Positions 49,347-58,287 of a stretch of DNA of 64,000 bases are shown piece after piece. Made by a program: the position numbers and the translations under genes. Positions within the stretch are counted from its first letter, which is position 1. Every line of letters starts with the position of its first letter. The notes beneath the pieces were generated by a model. The model had not been told where the DNA came from, did not search any database, and worked only from the letters and a program-made list of their open reading frames with translations. The DNA comes from Novosphingopyxis sp965218915 (GTDB taxonomy: Bacteria; Pseudomonadota; Alphaproteobacteria; Sphingomonadales; Sphingomonadaceae), in NCBI RefSeq assembly GCF_965218915.1, contig NZ_OZ244708.1, forward strand, positions 2,728,001-2,792,000, read 5' to 3'.

Positions 49347-49501
49347 ATCGGTTGCTTTCCTGTTGGTTGGTTTAAAAACCGATCTAGGGATTAGCGCTTG
49401 GCGCCGCCACCCATTCCGCATCGGCGCCATTGCGTTGCAGCATTCGCGCGTGCTTAGGCTGTGCGCGACACACGCGGCGCTGGACCGGAAAGGGGAATGT
49501 C

Positions 49502-50905
49502 ATGGCCGATATCGCTGAAGCCCTGCCCGAAGGCCAGAATGTCGAGACACATGACGACGACAATCTGCTGATGCCGGGCTTCGTCTCCAGCGTGCTGGAG
49601 TCGCTGGAGACCGGCGAACGCGACGAAACCTACGCCCTCGTCCAGCAGCTCCACAATGCCGATATCGCCGATCTGTTCGAGATCGTGCCCGCCGACGAGC
49701 GCGCCGCGCTGGCGCTGGCGATCGGCGATCTGGTCAGCGCCGAGGTGCTGGCCGAGGTCAACGACTATGTCCGCGACGACATCATCGACGCGCTGCCCGC
49801 CGCGCGCGTCGCCGGGCTGGCCGGACAGCTGGAGACCGACGATGCCGTCGCGATCATCGAGGAGATGGACGACGCCGACCAGCGTGCCGTGCTCGACGAG
49901 CTCGATCCCGAGGACCGCGCCGCGATCGAGAGCGCGCTGTCCTTCCCCGAGGAAAGCGCCGGGCGCATCATGCAGCGCGATCTGGTCGCGGTGCCCGAGC
50001 ATATGAGCGTAGGCCAGCTGATCGATTATCTGCGCGACGGCGGCGATCTCAGCACCGAATTCTGGGAAATCTTCGTCGTCGATCCGCAGCACCGGCCGAT
50101 CGGCACCTGCCATCTCAGCTGGATCCTGCGTACCCCGCGCGACATTCCACTGAGCGACGTGATGAAGCGCGACCAGACGCTGATCCCGGTCGGCATGGAC
50201 CAGGAAGAGGTCGCCCAGCGCTTCCAGAAATATGCGCTGATCTCCGCCGCCGTGGTCGACGATGCGGGGCGCCTGATCGGCGTGATCACGGCGGACGATA
50301 TCGTCCACATCGTTTCCGAAGAGGCGGGCGAGGACATATTGCTGTTGTCGGGCGCGGGCGAAGGCGACATCAACGAGCCGCTGCGCGAGACCTATAGCGC
50401 GCGCGTGCGCTGGCTGGTCGCCAATCTCGGCACCGCGCTCGTCGCCTCCTCGATCATCGCCGCGTTCGGCGCGGCGATCGAGGCGATGGTGGCGCTGGCC
50501 ATATTGATGCCGATCGTCGCCTCGATCGGCGGCAATGCGGGCACCCAGACCATGGCCGTGGCGGTGCGCGCGCTGGCCATGAACCAGCTCACCCGATCGA
50601 ACACCGCGCGGATCGTCGGACGCGAGCTGCGCGTGGCGGTGCTCAACGGCGCGACCATCGCAATCCTGATCGGCCTTGGCACCGCGCTGGTCTTCTCCAA
50701 TCCGATGCTGGGCGGCGTGATCGCCTGCGCCATGCTGTTCAACGTGATCATCGCCGGGCTGGCCGGGGTGCTGGTGCCGGTACTGCTCGACCGGCTCAAT
50801 CAGGATCCGGCGGTGGCGAGCAGCGTGTTCGTCACCATGATAACCGATTCCATGGGCTTTCTGATCTTCCTGGGCCTGGCCGTGGCGAGCGGGCTGGTGG
50901 GGTGA
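49502..50905 (+). CDS. mgtE: Magnesium transporter MgtE
   Basis: Mg2+ channel of 467 residues. An N-terminal MgtE_N superhelical domain (DLFEIVPADERAALALAIGD, ETDDAVAIIEEMDDADQ) is followed by a CBS-domain pair (residues about 160-270) that senses Mg2+, and a five-helix pore domain with PIVASIGGNAGTQTMAVAVRALA. ATG 49502 is chosen for its AAAGGGGAATGTC ribosome site; a longer frame extends into the divergent promoter. Confidence 0.95.
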   Translation: MADIAEALPEGQNVETHDDDNLLMPGFVSSVLESLETGERDETYALVQQLHNADIADLFEIVPADERAALALAIGDLVSAEVLAEVNDYVRDDIIDALPAARVAGLAGQLETDDAVAIIEEMDDADQRAVLDELDPEDRAAIESALSFPEESAGRIMQRDLVAVPEHMSVGQLIDYLRDGGDLSTEFWEIFVVDPQHRPIGTCHLSWILRTPRDIPLSDVMKRDQTLIPVGMDQEEVAQRFQKYALISAAVVDDAGRLIGVITADDIVHIVSEEAGEDILLLSGAGEGDINEPLRETYSARVRWLVANLGTALVASSIIAAFGAAIEAMVALAILMPIVASIGGNAGTQTMAVAVRALAMNQLTRSNTARIVGRELRVAVLNGATIAILIGLGTALVFSNPMLGGVIACAMLFNVIIAGLAGVLVPVLLDRLNQDPAVASSVFVTMITDSMGFLIFLGLAVASGLVG

Positions 50906-50916
50906 GATGCAAGCAA

Positions 50917-51052
50917 TCCCCCTCCCGCTTGCGGGAGGGGTTAGGGGGTGGGTGCGATTGCACCAGCAATCGCTCGCGAAGCGATTCGCGGATAGTGTCG
51001 AAGCTCGCTTCGCTCGCGCCCACCCCCAGCCCCTCCCGCAAGCGGGAGGGGA
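50917..51052. repeat. Inverted repeat pair of the CCCCTCCCGC family
   Basis: CCCCCTCCCGCTTGCGGGAG on the left and CCCCTCCCGCAAGCGGGAGG on the right, with complementary GGGGGTGGG / CCCACCCCC halves and a nested GCGAAGCGATTCGC palindrome. Same family as 22213-22359. Confidence 0.75.
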
Positions 51053-51095
51053 GAACAGCCATTGCCATCTTCCGCCGCGCGACCACATCCAGCCC

Positions 51096-51500
51096 ATGCC
51101 GCTCAACATGACCAAGATCGCCTATCGCATCGAAAGCTTCGCCGAGCTGCAGCAGCGCCTGCGCGCGCGGCATGAGGCGGAGAACGGCCTGTCCCACACC
51201 ACGCGCTATCGCCCCAAGCGTTACGAAGAAATGATCGGCGGCTCGCTCTACTGGATCATCGCGCACCGCATCATGGCGCGCACCGAAATTCTCGGCTTCG
51301 AAGCCGCGCCCGACGGCCGCACGCGCATCCTGCTGTCGCCCAAACTCGTCCCCGTGCGCAGCCGCGCCAAGCGCGCCCATCAGGGCTGGCGTTATCTGGA
51401 GGAACAGGACGCTCCCGCCGATCTCGACGGCGACGAGGACGCCATGACCGCGATGCCGGCGCGGATGATCGGCGATCTGACGAAACTGGGGCTGATCTGA
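51096..51500 (+). CDS. DUF1489 family protein
   Basis: Protein of about 134 residues, recognised as DUF1489 by YRPKRYEEMIGGSLYWIIAHRIMARTEILGF and LVPVRSRAKRAHQGWRYLEEQDAP, an alphaproteobacterial family of unknown function. ATG 51096 (MPLNMTKIAYRI) is chosen because the frame upstream translates the repeat; ATG 51108 is also possible. Soluble, with no signal. Confidence 0.85.
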   Translation: MPLNMTKIAYRIESFAELQQRLRARHEAENGLSHTTRYRPKRYEEMIGGSLYWIIAHRIMARTEILGFEAAPDGRTRILLSPKLVPVRSRAKRAHQGWRYLEEQDAPADLDGDEDAMTAMPARMIGDLTKLGLI

Positions 51501-51561
51501 AGGGGGTGAGTTTGGTGGAGGCAGACTGGCAGATAATCGATAAGCACCTCTTTGATAACCG

Positions 51562-52002
51562 CTATCGCCAGCGATCCGTCGGTGCAGCCACATAGACCTG
51601 CCAGAAATAGCGCCACGGCAGAACGATCGGGGTCAAGACTATGGCGATTCCACAGGCAAACACATTGGCCCATACGCCTTCGGTCATCGCATCATTGCTC
51701 CACAGAGGGGCAACCACAAAGATGAACCACAGTGCCTTCCAAGCAAACTCATAGAGAATTATGGGAAGCATCTTTAACGGGTATCGCAGCCCGAGTAGCG
51801 CAAACGGAGTAAGCGCGCCCAGCAGACTGTATTGCGCGCCTGTGTCTATCCCCCAATCGTTCGTATGCGAAATCAGATCGGGCCAGAATATCGCCATCGT
51901 TCCGACTGCCATCAGAACATAATAAGCGCGCAAAATCGACAGGCGAAACACGGAGACTTCGATTGGCCTTGGGGTTACCATTTGAGTTTCCTTCATGTGC
52001 AT
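51562..52002 (-). CDS. Hypothetical membrane protein (four predicted helices)
   Basis: Protein of about 146 residues with four hydrophobic segments (AYYVLMAVGTMAIFWPDL, LLGALTPFALLGL, LWFIFVVAPLW, and a stretch ending IVLTPIVLPWRYFW). No named family is certain. It begins just after the DUF4386 gene stop, and AAGGAGG lies at the end of that gene, so it is translated as the last cistron of a four-gene operon led by an ArsR-like regulator. GC content is lower than in the flanking core genes. Confidence 0.7.
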   Translation of the reverse strand: MHMKETQMVTPRPIEVSVFRLSILRAYYVLMAVGTMAIFWPDLISHTNDWGIDTGAQYSLLGALTPFALLGLRYPLKMLPIILYEFAWKALWFIFVVAPLWSNDAMTEGVWANVFACGIAIVLTPIVLPWRYFWQVYVAAPTDRWR

Positions 52003-52003
52003 T

Positions 52004-52732
52004 TCATTCGCCCTCCTTGGGTATTTTACCATCTGTCGATTCCGAGGGAGATGTTTTGAACGCGATCCATAGCAACCCGAAAATAACCGGAACCTCGCCA
52101 ATCATCATTATACTGGCTATCTGATTGAGCGATTGGATAACCGCCGGAGAAAACAAAGAGGGTAGAGCCAGCGTCGCAACGACATGGACCAGATATCCGA
52201 GCCCTCCGATAATGACGGACATTCCAAGAAACTTTGGCAGAAAACCGCTTAATATGATCAGCCGCCCCAAGGGTATCAGCCAGAGGCCCCAAAAAACTCC
52301 GGCGAGAACAAGCCCCTGACCGTAAAGGTGATGAAGAAAGCCTATAATTTCGGCTTTGGCGCTTGGCGGCATTGTTGAGAGCGATCCATTTTGCACTGCG
52401 AGGGTTATCGCTCCCCATTCGGTCAGCTGGTTCAAATATACCATAGGTATAGGCAACAGGCCCAACACAAGCATTTGCATGGCAAGGCGGGGGTTAGTCT
52501 TACGAAACAGGTTGAACAGGGCAAGTGTGATGAACACTTCGATTACCTGATAGATCATCTCGCTGATCAGGCTTAGACGCAGCAGAGTTTCATGCGTTTG
52601 TATCTTTTCCACTATATTTCCCGGCGATCCATCAAGCTGGCTGGGCACATAGGAGAGGCTGAATGGAGCGATAATGGCAACGGCCAGATAAAGCAGGCCG
52701 GCAACTCTGGCGTGTTTCCTTATCTCATCCAT
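52004..52732 (-). CDS. DUF4386 domain membrane protein
   Basis: Protein of 242 residues with six or seven membrane segments. DUF4386 landmarks are RVAGLLYLAVAIIAPFSLSYVPSQL, EMIYQVIEVFITLALFNLFR and the HHLYGQGLVLAGVFWGLWLIPLG region with its conserved His and Gly. Function unknown. It lies between a small one-helix protein and a four-helix protein in the same operon, all AT-richer than the surroundings. Confidence 0.82.
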   Translation of the reverse strand: MDEIRKHARVAGLLYLAVAIIAPFSLSYVPSQLDGSPGNIVEKIQTHETLLRLSLISEMIYQVIEVFITLALFNLFRKTNPRLAMQMLVLGLLPIPMVYLNQLTEWGAITLAVQNGSLSTMPPSAKAEIIGFLHHLYGQGLVLAGVFWGLWLIPLGRLIILSGFLPKFLGMSVIIGGLGYLVHVVATLALPSLFSPAVIQSLNQIASIMMIGEVPVIFGLLWIAFKTSPSESTDGKIPKEGE

Positions 52733-52756
52733 GATTGCTTCCTTCGATAGATGACT

Positions 52757-53014
52757 TCAACCGACATCTTCGAGCATCCTTTCGACGGCCGAGAGCGAAC
52801 GCGACAGCCGCGACAATTCCTGTTCGATTGCTTCGAGCGAATTGGCGGTTCGAGCCTGGTGTGCCGCGCTGTCTTCGGCGAGCGCCTTCATCGTACCGCC
52901 CTCCACCAGCCGGGCGCGCGCTGCGGCGAATGATGAGGCATATTTCATGGCAAAGACGATTATCGCCGTCAGCAAGGGTAAAGAGATGGTCAGAAGGTAT
53001 ATTTCGGGGCTCAT
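52757..53014 (-). CDS. Small single-span membrane protein with coiled coil
   Basis: Protein of 85 residues: one N-terminal helix (IYLLTISLPLLTAIIVFAMKYA) and a long amphipathic, probably coiled-coil tail (LEAIEQELSRLSRSLSAVERMLEDVG). GGAGTAAGTAAT precedes the ATG at 53014, five bases after the ArsR-like gene stop. The genetic coupling to a regulator and to a DUF4386 protein suggests a shared membrane function, unproven. Confidence 0.7.
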   Translation of the reverse strand: MSPEIYLLTISLPLLTAIIVFAMKYASSFAAARARLVEGGTMKALAEDSAAHQARTANSLEAIEQELSRLSRSLSAVERMLEDVG

Positions 53015-53019
53015 ATTAC

Positions 53020-53361
53020 TTACTCCGTGGTCGGTGATTCTTCTGTAATTTTCGCAGCGGCGGCCACGATGGCCTCGGGTGATAAAGTCATTTCGAAGTC
53101 GCATAGCTCGAACCAGTTCAACGCCTTGCCATCCTCCGACAAGGCCAACTCGCTGCGCACGAATCCGGCAGCTTCGAGTTTTTGCAGATGAAGATAAAGC
53201 AGTGGGCGGCTGATCCCGATCTGCCTCGCAAGCTCGCTGACATATTGGCGGCCACGCTGAGTAAGCGCGGCGAGAATGCGCAACCGAAGCGGATTGGCAA
53301 GCGCCGCGCAGCTCTTGAGCAAATCATCATCGGGATCGGCTATCCGATTCATAATATTCAT
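53020..53361 (-). CDS. ArsR-like winged-helix transcriptional regulator
   Basis: Protein of 113 residues. The helix-turn-helix core (LLKSCAALANPLRLRILAALTQRGRQYVSELARQIGISRPLLYLHLQKLEAAGFV) is of the ArsR/SmtB fold, but the metal-binding Cys motif of ArsR is absent; the C-terminal half is acidic and could bind another ligand. It is first in the operon with three membrane proteins and presumably regulates it. Confidence 0.85.
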   Translation of the reverse strand: MNIMNRIADPDDDLLKSCAALANPLRLRILAALTQRGRQYVSELARQIGISRPLLYLHLQKLEAAGFVRSELALSEDGKALNWFELCDFEMTLSPEAIVAAAAKITEESPTTE

Positions 53362-53517
53362 ATGTCAGAAAAATGTTACATATGAAAGAGAGTTTTTGGA
53401 TTTGACCGCTGGAAAGTGAGAATATCCGCGGTGCCAAAGTTTTTGGGAATGGCGCTTCGGCTAAGGAAATATTGGCGTTCCGATGCCGGCAAATGGATCG
53501 CTTTCGGCCGCCGGTTG

Positions 53518-53819
53518 CTATAAGTTCGAACGCTCGTGAAGCCGCTCGCTCCAGCAACAGAAAGTTGGTGGCAGGATCAGTTCGAGCGAACCCAGGAACG
53601 GGAACAGATCGCTCGGCGGTCCAACGATTGCCCGGGAAATCAGCCTTGCGATGCCGCCCGCGAAGAATGTGAGCAGCAGCGCGCCGAAAGCCCCTCGCCG
53701 CCCGGCAAGATCGCGGCTGCACCAGATAATGGCCGTTCGAGACCAAGGAACAGGGTGGCGTAAAAGCGGTCTTCGCTATCCATTGTCGGAGGTGTATCCC
53801 CCAATGTTGGAAATTTCAT
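53518..53819 (-). pseudogene. Frameshifted DUF4345-like membrane protein gene
   Basis: Reading from 53819 gives MKFPTLGDTPPTMDSEDRFY and then LFLGL; after a one-base shift near 53730-53740 the family sequence continues as IIWCSRDLAGRRGAFGALLL, TFFAGGIARLISRAIVGPPS, and DLFPFLGSLELILPP, ending at a stop at 53518. The pattern PTMDSEDRFYATLFLG...R...GG.ARL.S...GPP...ELILPP is typical of DUF4345-type proteins. The N-terminal helix is missing or in another frame. Either a true pseudogene or a sequencing error. Confidence 0.6.
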
Positions 53820-53940
53820 GCGCTGGTCGGGAAGACGATGCGCCCTGCGATATAGGAAATTTCATGTCGCGTTTTTGCAATGACGTAGCGGCCACTTTTG
53901 GAGCCTTTGCACAACAATATTACGCGCCGCGACCGAGGGC

Positions 53941-54321
53941 TCAGGCGGCCTGGCGGTGTTTGGCGATGATGTCCTCGGCCTCGAACACCAGGAAATCGGG
54001 GTCGAACGGCTTGGTGATATACGCGTCGGCGCCGGTGTAGAGCGCGATTTCCTGATCCTTGCTGCTGGTGTTGCCGGTCAGCATCATGATCGGGACGCGG
54101 TAGAATTTGGGGTGGGTGCGGATCGCGTGGAGCGCGTTGAGGCCGCCCATCTTGGGCATGTTGCAGTCGAGGATGACGAGGTCCGGCGATTTGGCGCTGA
54201 TCGCGCCCAGCGCGTCCTCGCCATTGCCAACCACGCCGATCGAATGGCCATAGGAGCGGAACGCCTCGCTGACGATGTCGGTGACGATCTCGTCGTCGTC
54301 GGCAATGATGATATGGGCCAT
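53941..54321 (-). CDS. Receiver-only response regulator
   Basis: Single CheY-like receiver domain of 126 residues with no output domain. Acidic pocket ADDDEIV, phospho-acceptor Asp in LVILDCNMP, the Thr of MMLTGNT and the Lys of ITKPF are all present, so it should be phosphorylatable. The start MAHIIIADDD is the family start; the longer frame to 54396 is unlikely. No kinase gene is adjacent, so the partner must be elsewhere. Confidence 0.92.
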   Translation of the reverse strand: MAHIIIADDDEIVTDIVSEAFRSYGHSIGVVGNGEDALGAISAKSPDLVILDCNMPKMGGLNALHAIRTHPKFYRVPIMMLTGNTSSKDQEIALYTGADAYITKPFDPDFLVFEAEDIIAKHRQAA

Positions 54322-54454
54322 GCTTGGCGCGTCCTTTGATCGAAACCGTTCGGACGCCAGCGAGTCGCTGGCACCCGGTACCCGCAAGCGGGTCATGACG
54401 CGTTATGCGGAAACAATGCTTTCGATTTGGTTGAAATGCGCGCACGGTCCGGGC

Positions 54455-55330
54455 TCAGTCCTGCAGTTCGAGCCATATCGCCAGCAGATGATGCGCAATC
54501 GCCAGCCTCGGTGGGGCGATGAACGGGGCGTCCGGCTCGCCCGCCATTGCCGCGCGCACGCCCGCCTCATCGACCCAGATTGCTTCCTCCAGTTCGGTAG
54601 TATCGATGGTCAGCGCGTCGTCCTCGGCGTCGGCGAAGCAGCCGATCATCAGCGAGGACGGGAACGGCCAGGGCTGGCTCTTGATGTAACGGATGTTGGA
54701 CACCCTAATGCCCGCCTCCTCGTGCAGCTCGCGCGCCACCGCGCCTTCGAACGTCTCGCCCGGCTCGACGAAACCGGCCAGCGCGGACAGGCGGCGCGGC
54801 GGATATTGCGGCTGACGGCCGAGCAGCACACGGCCACCATGCTCGGCGAGCATGATCACGACCGGGTCGGTGCGCGGGAAATGCTCGGCATGGCAGTTCG
54901 GGCAGCACCGCGCCCATCCGGCCTTTTCGGACGCGGTTTCGCTGCCGCAGCGGGCGCAGAATCGGTGGCGTGCGTGCCAATCGACCAGGCTGCGCGCGGC
55001 GGCATAGATCGCTGCATCGCGCTCCGGCAGGGCAGCCAGCGCCTGCCACAGCAGCGGGATCGGCTGCCCCGGCCCCGGCGCATGGCCGACCGCCACGAAG
55101 CGCGGCGCGGCACCGTCCAGACCGAGCAGCAGCAGCTCGGCTTCGGGGTCCGCCTCGGCCAGGCTGCCCCAGGCGAGTCCGCCGTCCTCGGCGATGTCGG
55201 GATCGAGCCCGGTCATCCGCAGCAGCCGCGCGGACGGGCGCATCATTGCCGCGCGCAGGCCATCCGGATCGCTGCGCAGCAGATCGGCCCGATCCAGCCC
55301 GGGCGCGCAAAAGCCGGGATCGGCGACCAT
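54455..55330 (-). CDS. nudC: NADH pyrophosphatase / NAD-cap hydrolase NudC
   Basis: Nudix enzyme of 291 residues that cleaves NAD(H) and may remove NAD caps from RNA. Zinc ribbon FCARCGSE ... CCPNCHAEHFPR, Nudix box GFVEPGETFEGAVARELHEEAGI and the NudC-specific SQPWPFPSSLM are seen. The start at 55330 (MVADPGFCAPG) touches the stop codon of the upstream serine hydrolase gene, implying co-transcription. Confidence 0.93.
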   Translation of the reverse strand: MVADPGFCAPGLDRADLLRSDPDGLRAAMMRPSARLLRMTGLDPDIAEDGGLAWGSLAEADPEAELLLLGLDGAAPRFVAVGHAPGPGQPIPLLWQALAALPERDAAIYAAARSLVDWHARHRFCARCGSETASEKAGWARCCPNCHAEHFPRTDPVVIMLAEHGGRVLLGRQPQYPPRRLSALAGFVEPGETFEGAVARELHEEAGIRVSNIRYIKSQPWPFPSSLMIGCFADAEDDALTIDTTELEEAIWVDEAGVRAAMAGEPDAPFIAPPRLAIAHHLLAIWLELQD

Positions 55331-56637
55331 CAGGCGGCCACCTTTTCCCCAGCCTGTGCCAGCGCATCGGCATAGACCCAACCGATGAAATCGCTCTGAA
55401 AAGGGTAGACCTCGGACGGCATATATTGCGCGTAGCCCGCCGCCCGCAGCCCGCGCTTGCGGTCGACCGCGGCGATGGTCCCGGCCGCGCCCGCCCAGCC
55501 GTAGGTGCCCGCGCGCGGTCCGAGCCCTACCCGGCCGCCCGCGCCGAAGCCCTGCCCCGCGACCCAGGTGCCTGTCAGGTCCACGCCTTCGGGCAACAGA
55601 TTGGACGTGCCCAGATCGACCGTCTCCGACCGCATCACCTGCTCGCCGTCCAATGTGCCATTGCCGATCAGCATGGCGAGGAAGCGGTCATAATCGCGCG
55701 CCGAGCTGACCAGCCCCGCGCCGCCGAACGGAAAGGCGGGCTTGTCGAGGAAAATGCTGGTATCGCCCGGATCGATCGGGATCAGCAGCCCCCCGATCAC
55801 CGCATAATTGGTGGCGAGACGGCCCTTTTCGCTGTCCGGCACCTGAAAGAAGCTGCTGGTCATGCCCAGCGGATCGAACAAGCGCGTCTGCAGGAAATCG
55901 CCGAAGCTCATGCCGCTGGCGACCTCGATCACCCGGCCCATCACGTCGAGCGCGATCGAATAGCTCCATTGGGTGCCGGGCTCTGCGATCAGCGGCAGCG
56001 CGGCGACGCGGCGCGCGAACTCGTCGAGCGGAGGCACCTCGGCGCCGCCCTCGAAACCGGGAATCGGCTCGCGGCTGACCACGCCGGGTAGGATGCCCTG
56101 ATCGAGATATTCCTGCAGCAGCGGGCCTTTGGTGATGATCGAATAGCCGAGCCCCGCGGTGTGGGTGAGCAGGTTGCGGATCGTGATCGGGTGCTTCGCG
56201 GGCACCGAATCGAGGCTGCTGCCCGGATCGGTGAGCACGCGCATCTCGGCGAATTCGGGAATGAAATCGGCAACCGGCTGGTCGAGCGTCATCCTGCCAT
56301 CGCCGATCAGCATCATCGCGGCCATGCCGGTGATCGGCTTGGTCATCGAATATTGCCGCCACAGCGTGTCGCGATCGACCGCCACATCCGATTCGAGCGA
56401 GAGGTTGCCGGCGGTGATATATTCGGGCTCATCCGTGCCCCAGCCCAGCGCGGCGATCGCGCTCGCCAGCTTACGGGTTTCGACATAGGACCGGATTTTC
56501 GCGGTAACGGTGGGCCAGTCGCCGCTTTCCCGCGCCATCGCCCAGAGCGGCGACGGGGCGAGCGCGCATAAGCCGCCCATGCCGGCCAGCCCCAGAAATC
56601 CGCGCCGGTTCAGCTTGCTCAAACGCTCATGTCGCAT
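55330..56637 (-). CDS. Exported serine hydrolase (beta-lactamase/class C fold)
   Basis: Protein of 435 residues. The N-terminus NRRGFLGLAGMGGLCALAPSPLWA looks like a twin-arginine or Sec signal. The catalytic SMTK (SxxK) sits in WRQYSMTKPITGMAAMML, the second motif is YSI in WSYSIALDVMGR, and a THTAGLGYS loop is present. It is likely a periplasmic esterase or D-aminopeptidase-like enzyme rather than a true beta-lactamase. It overlaps the mutY end by 11 bases and abuts nudC. Confidence 0.88.
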   Translation of the reverse strand: MRHERLSKLNRRGFLGLAGMGGLCALAPSPLWAMARESGDWPTVTAKIRSYVETRKLASAIAALGWGTDEPEYITAGNLSLESDVAVDRDTLWRQYSMTKPITGMAAMMLIGDGRMTLDQPVADFIPEFAEMRVLTDPGSSLDSVPAKHPITIRNLLTHTAGLGYSIITKGPLLQEYLDQGILPGVVSREPIPGFEGGAEVPPLDEFARRVAALPLIAEPGTQWSYSIALDVMGRVIEVASGMSFGDFLQTRLFDPLGMTSSFFQVPDSEKGRLATNYAVIGGLLIPIDPGDTSIFLDKPAFPFGGAGLVSSARDYDRFLAMLIGNGTLDGEQVMRSETVDLGTSNLLPEGVDLTGTWVAGQGFGAGGRVGLGPRAGTYGWAGAAGTIAAVDRKRGLRAAGYAQYMPSEVYPFQSDFIGWVYADALAQAGEKVAA

Positions 56638-57688
56638 GTCGCCTCATCTCCATAAATCGCTGCGCCGCCTTGGCGAACAAGGTCGGTAGGCCCGCCTCGT
56701 CCAGCCGCGCGACCGGCCAATATTGCCCGCCAACCATATCGGCTGGGGCGTCGATGCAAAGCGCCAAATCGAGCGTCACCGAAAAATGCGTGAAGCCGTG
56801 CCGGACCGCGGCGTGCTCGATGCGCCATGCGGCTTCGATCGGCGGCGCGCCATCGCCATTCGCGCCCGCGTGCCAACCATCGTCCGGAAACCCGCGCATC
56901 CCGCCGAGCATCCCGCGCGGCGGACGCTTGACCAGCGCCACCGCCCCGTCCCGCTCGATCCAGTAGGCGGTGCCGTGCCGCTCGGGCCTGGCCTTTTTCG
57001 GCGCCTTTACAGGGAATGCCTCCGGCTTGCCCGAGGCGCGCGCTTCGCAGGACGCACCGAGCGGGCAAATCAGGCATTGCGGATCGCGCGGGGTGCAGAT
57101 GGCGGACCCGAGATCCATGAGGCCTTGCGCGAAATCCCCGGCCCGCGCGTCCGGCGTGATCGCATCGGTCGCCGCGCGGATCGCCTTTTTCGCTCCCGGC
57201 AGCGGCTCGGATATCGCGAACAGCCGCGCCGCCACCCGCTCGATATTGGCGTCGATCACCACCGCGCGCCGTCCGAATGCGATCGCGGCGATGGCGGCGG
57301 CGGTATAGTCGCCGATCCCCGGCAGCTTGCGCAGCGCCGCCTCGTTGTCCGGCAGCCGCCCGCCATGCTGTTCGGTCACCACCCGCGCGCAGGCGACCAG
57401 ATTGCGCGCCCGCGAATAATAACCGAGCCCTGCCCATTCGGCCATGACATCGGCCTCGTCCGCCGCGGCCAGATCGGCCAGCCTCGGCCAGCGCAGAAGG
57501 AAGCGCGCGAAGCGGGGCGTCACCGCCGCCACCGTGGTCTGCTGCAACATGATTTCGGACAGCCACACGGCATAGGGGTCGGGTGTCTGCCCGGACGGCG
57601 CGCGCCAAGGCAAGCTGCGGCGATGGCGATCATAATATGCGAGCAGCCGCTCGGCGACGGCGTGGCGGTCTTTGATATCGACTGGCAT
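56627..57688 (-). CDS. mutY: A/G-specific adenine glycosylase MutY
   Basis: Removes adenine mispaired with 8-oxoguanine. The 353-residue protein has LSEIMLQQTTVAAV with the catalytic Glu, the helix-hairpin-helix KLPGIGDYTAAAIAAIAFG, the catalytic Asp in VVIDANIERV, the 4Fe-4S ligands CTPRDPQCLICPLGASC, and a C-terminal MutT-like domain. It diverges from the DUF721 gene and leads an operon with the serine hydrolase and nudC. Confidence 0.95.
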   Translation of the reverse strand: MPVDIKDRHAVAERLLAYYDRHRRSLPWRAPSGQTPDPYAVWLSEIMLQQTTVAAVTPRFARFLLRWPRLADLAAADEADVMAEWAGLGYYSRARNLVACARVVTEQHGGRLPDNEAALRKLPGIGDYTAAAIAAIAFGRRAVVIDANIERVAARLFAISEPLPGAKKAIRAATDAITPDARAGDFAQGLMDLGSAICTPRDPQCLICPLGASCEARASGKPEAFPVKAPKKARPERHGTAYWIERDGAVALVKRPPRGMLGGMRGFPDDGWHAGANGDGAPPIEAAWRIEHAAVRHGFTHFSVTLDLALCIDAPADMVGGQYWPVARLDEAGLPTLFAKAAQRFMEMRRHAT

Positions 57689-57714
57689 CGCGCTTCTATG
57701 GCATGGGGGGCGCT

Positions 57715-58287
57715 ATGGTTGAACCGACCACAGACAATCCGGGCACGAAAAAGTCCGCCAAACCGCATGTTAAGCCCAGGGCCAAGGGCCCGCGCCCCTA
57801 TGCGCGTCCGCGCGGCGGAGAGGCCAAGGCGATCAGCGACCTGATGCCCGAGATCGGCCGCGCCGCCTTTCGCCGCTTCGGCTTCGTGCAAAGCTCGGTG
57901 GTCACCCGCTGGCCCGAAATCGTGGGCGAGCGCTATGCCGAGGTATCCGCCCCGCAGGCGATCCGCTTCCCTTCGGGCAAGCGCTCCGGCGGCACGCTGG
58001 AGCTTACCGTGTCGGGCGCGCACGCCACCTTGATGCAGCATGTCGCGCCGGAGATCGTCGAACGGGTAAACCGCTTTTTCGGTTATGCCGCGGTCGACAA
58101 GCTGAAGTTCATCCACGGCATCATAGAACCGCCCAAGGAGGCGCGGCTCAAGCGGGATGCCGGGCCGCCCTCGCTCAGACCCGTGCCGATGGAACTCGGT
58201 GAAGGTTTGCGCGATATCGCCGATCCCGAACTTGCCGCCGTGCTCGAATCGCTGGCGCGGCAGATGGCCGACAAGGATGTGACATGA
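57715..58287 (+). CDS. DUF721 / DciA-like protein
   Basis: Protein of 190 residues with a basic N-terminal tail and a DUF721 domain (RRFGFVQSSVVTRWPEIVGERYAEVSAPQAIRFP, GTLELTVSGAHATLMQHVAPEIVERVNRFFG). DUF721 is related to DciA, the loader of replicative helicase in bacteria lacking DnaC, so a role in replication is plausible here but not shown. ATG 57715 follows GGGGGG; 57703 is alternative. It overlaps the next gene by four bases. Confidence 0.82.
   Translation: MVEPTTDNPGTKKSAKPHVKPRAKGPRPYARPRGGEAKAISDLMPEIGRAAFRRFGFVQSSVVTRWPEIVGERYAEVSAPQAIRFPSGKRSGGTLELTVSGAHATLMQHVAPEIVERVNRFFGYAAVDKLKFIHGIIEPPKEARLKRDAGPPSLRPVPMELGEGLRDIADPELAAVLESLARQMADKDVT

Noticed and set aside
53327..53746. 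A 139-codon minus-strand frame over the DUF4345-like region
   Set aside because: The recognisable family sequence lies in the other two frames; this one is the frameshifted neighbour.
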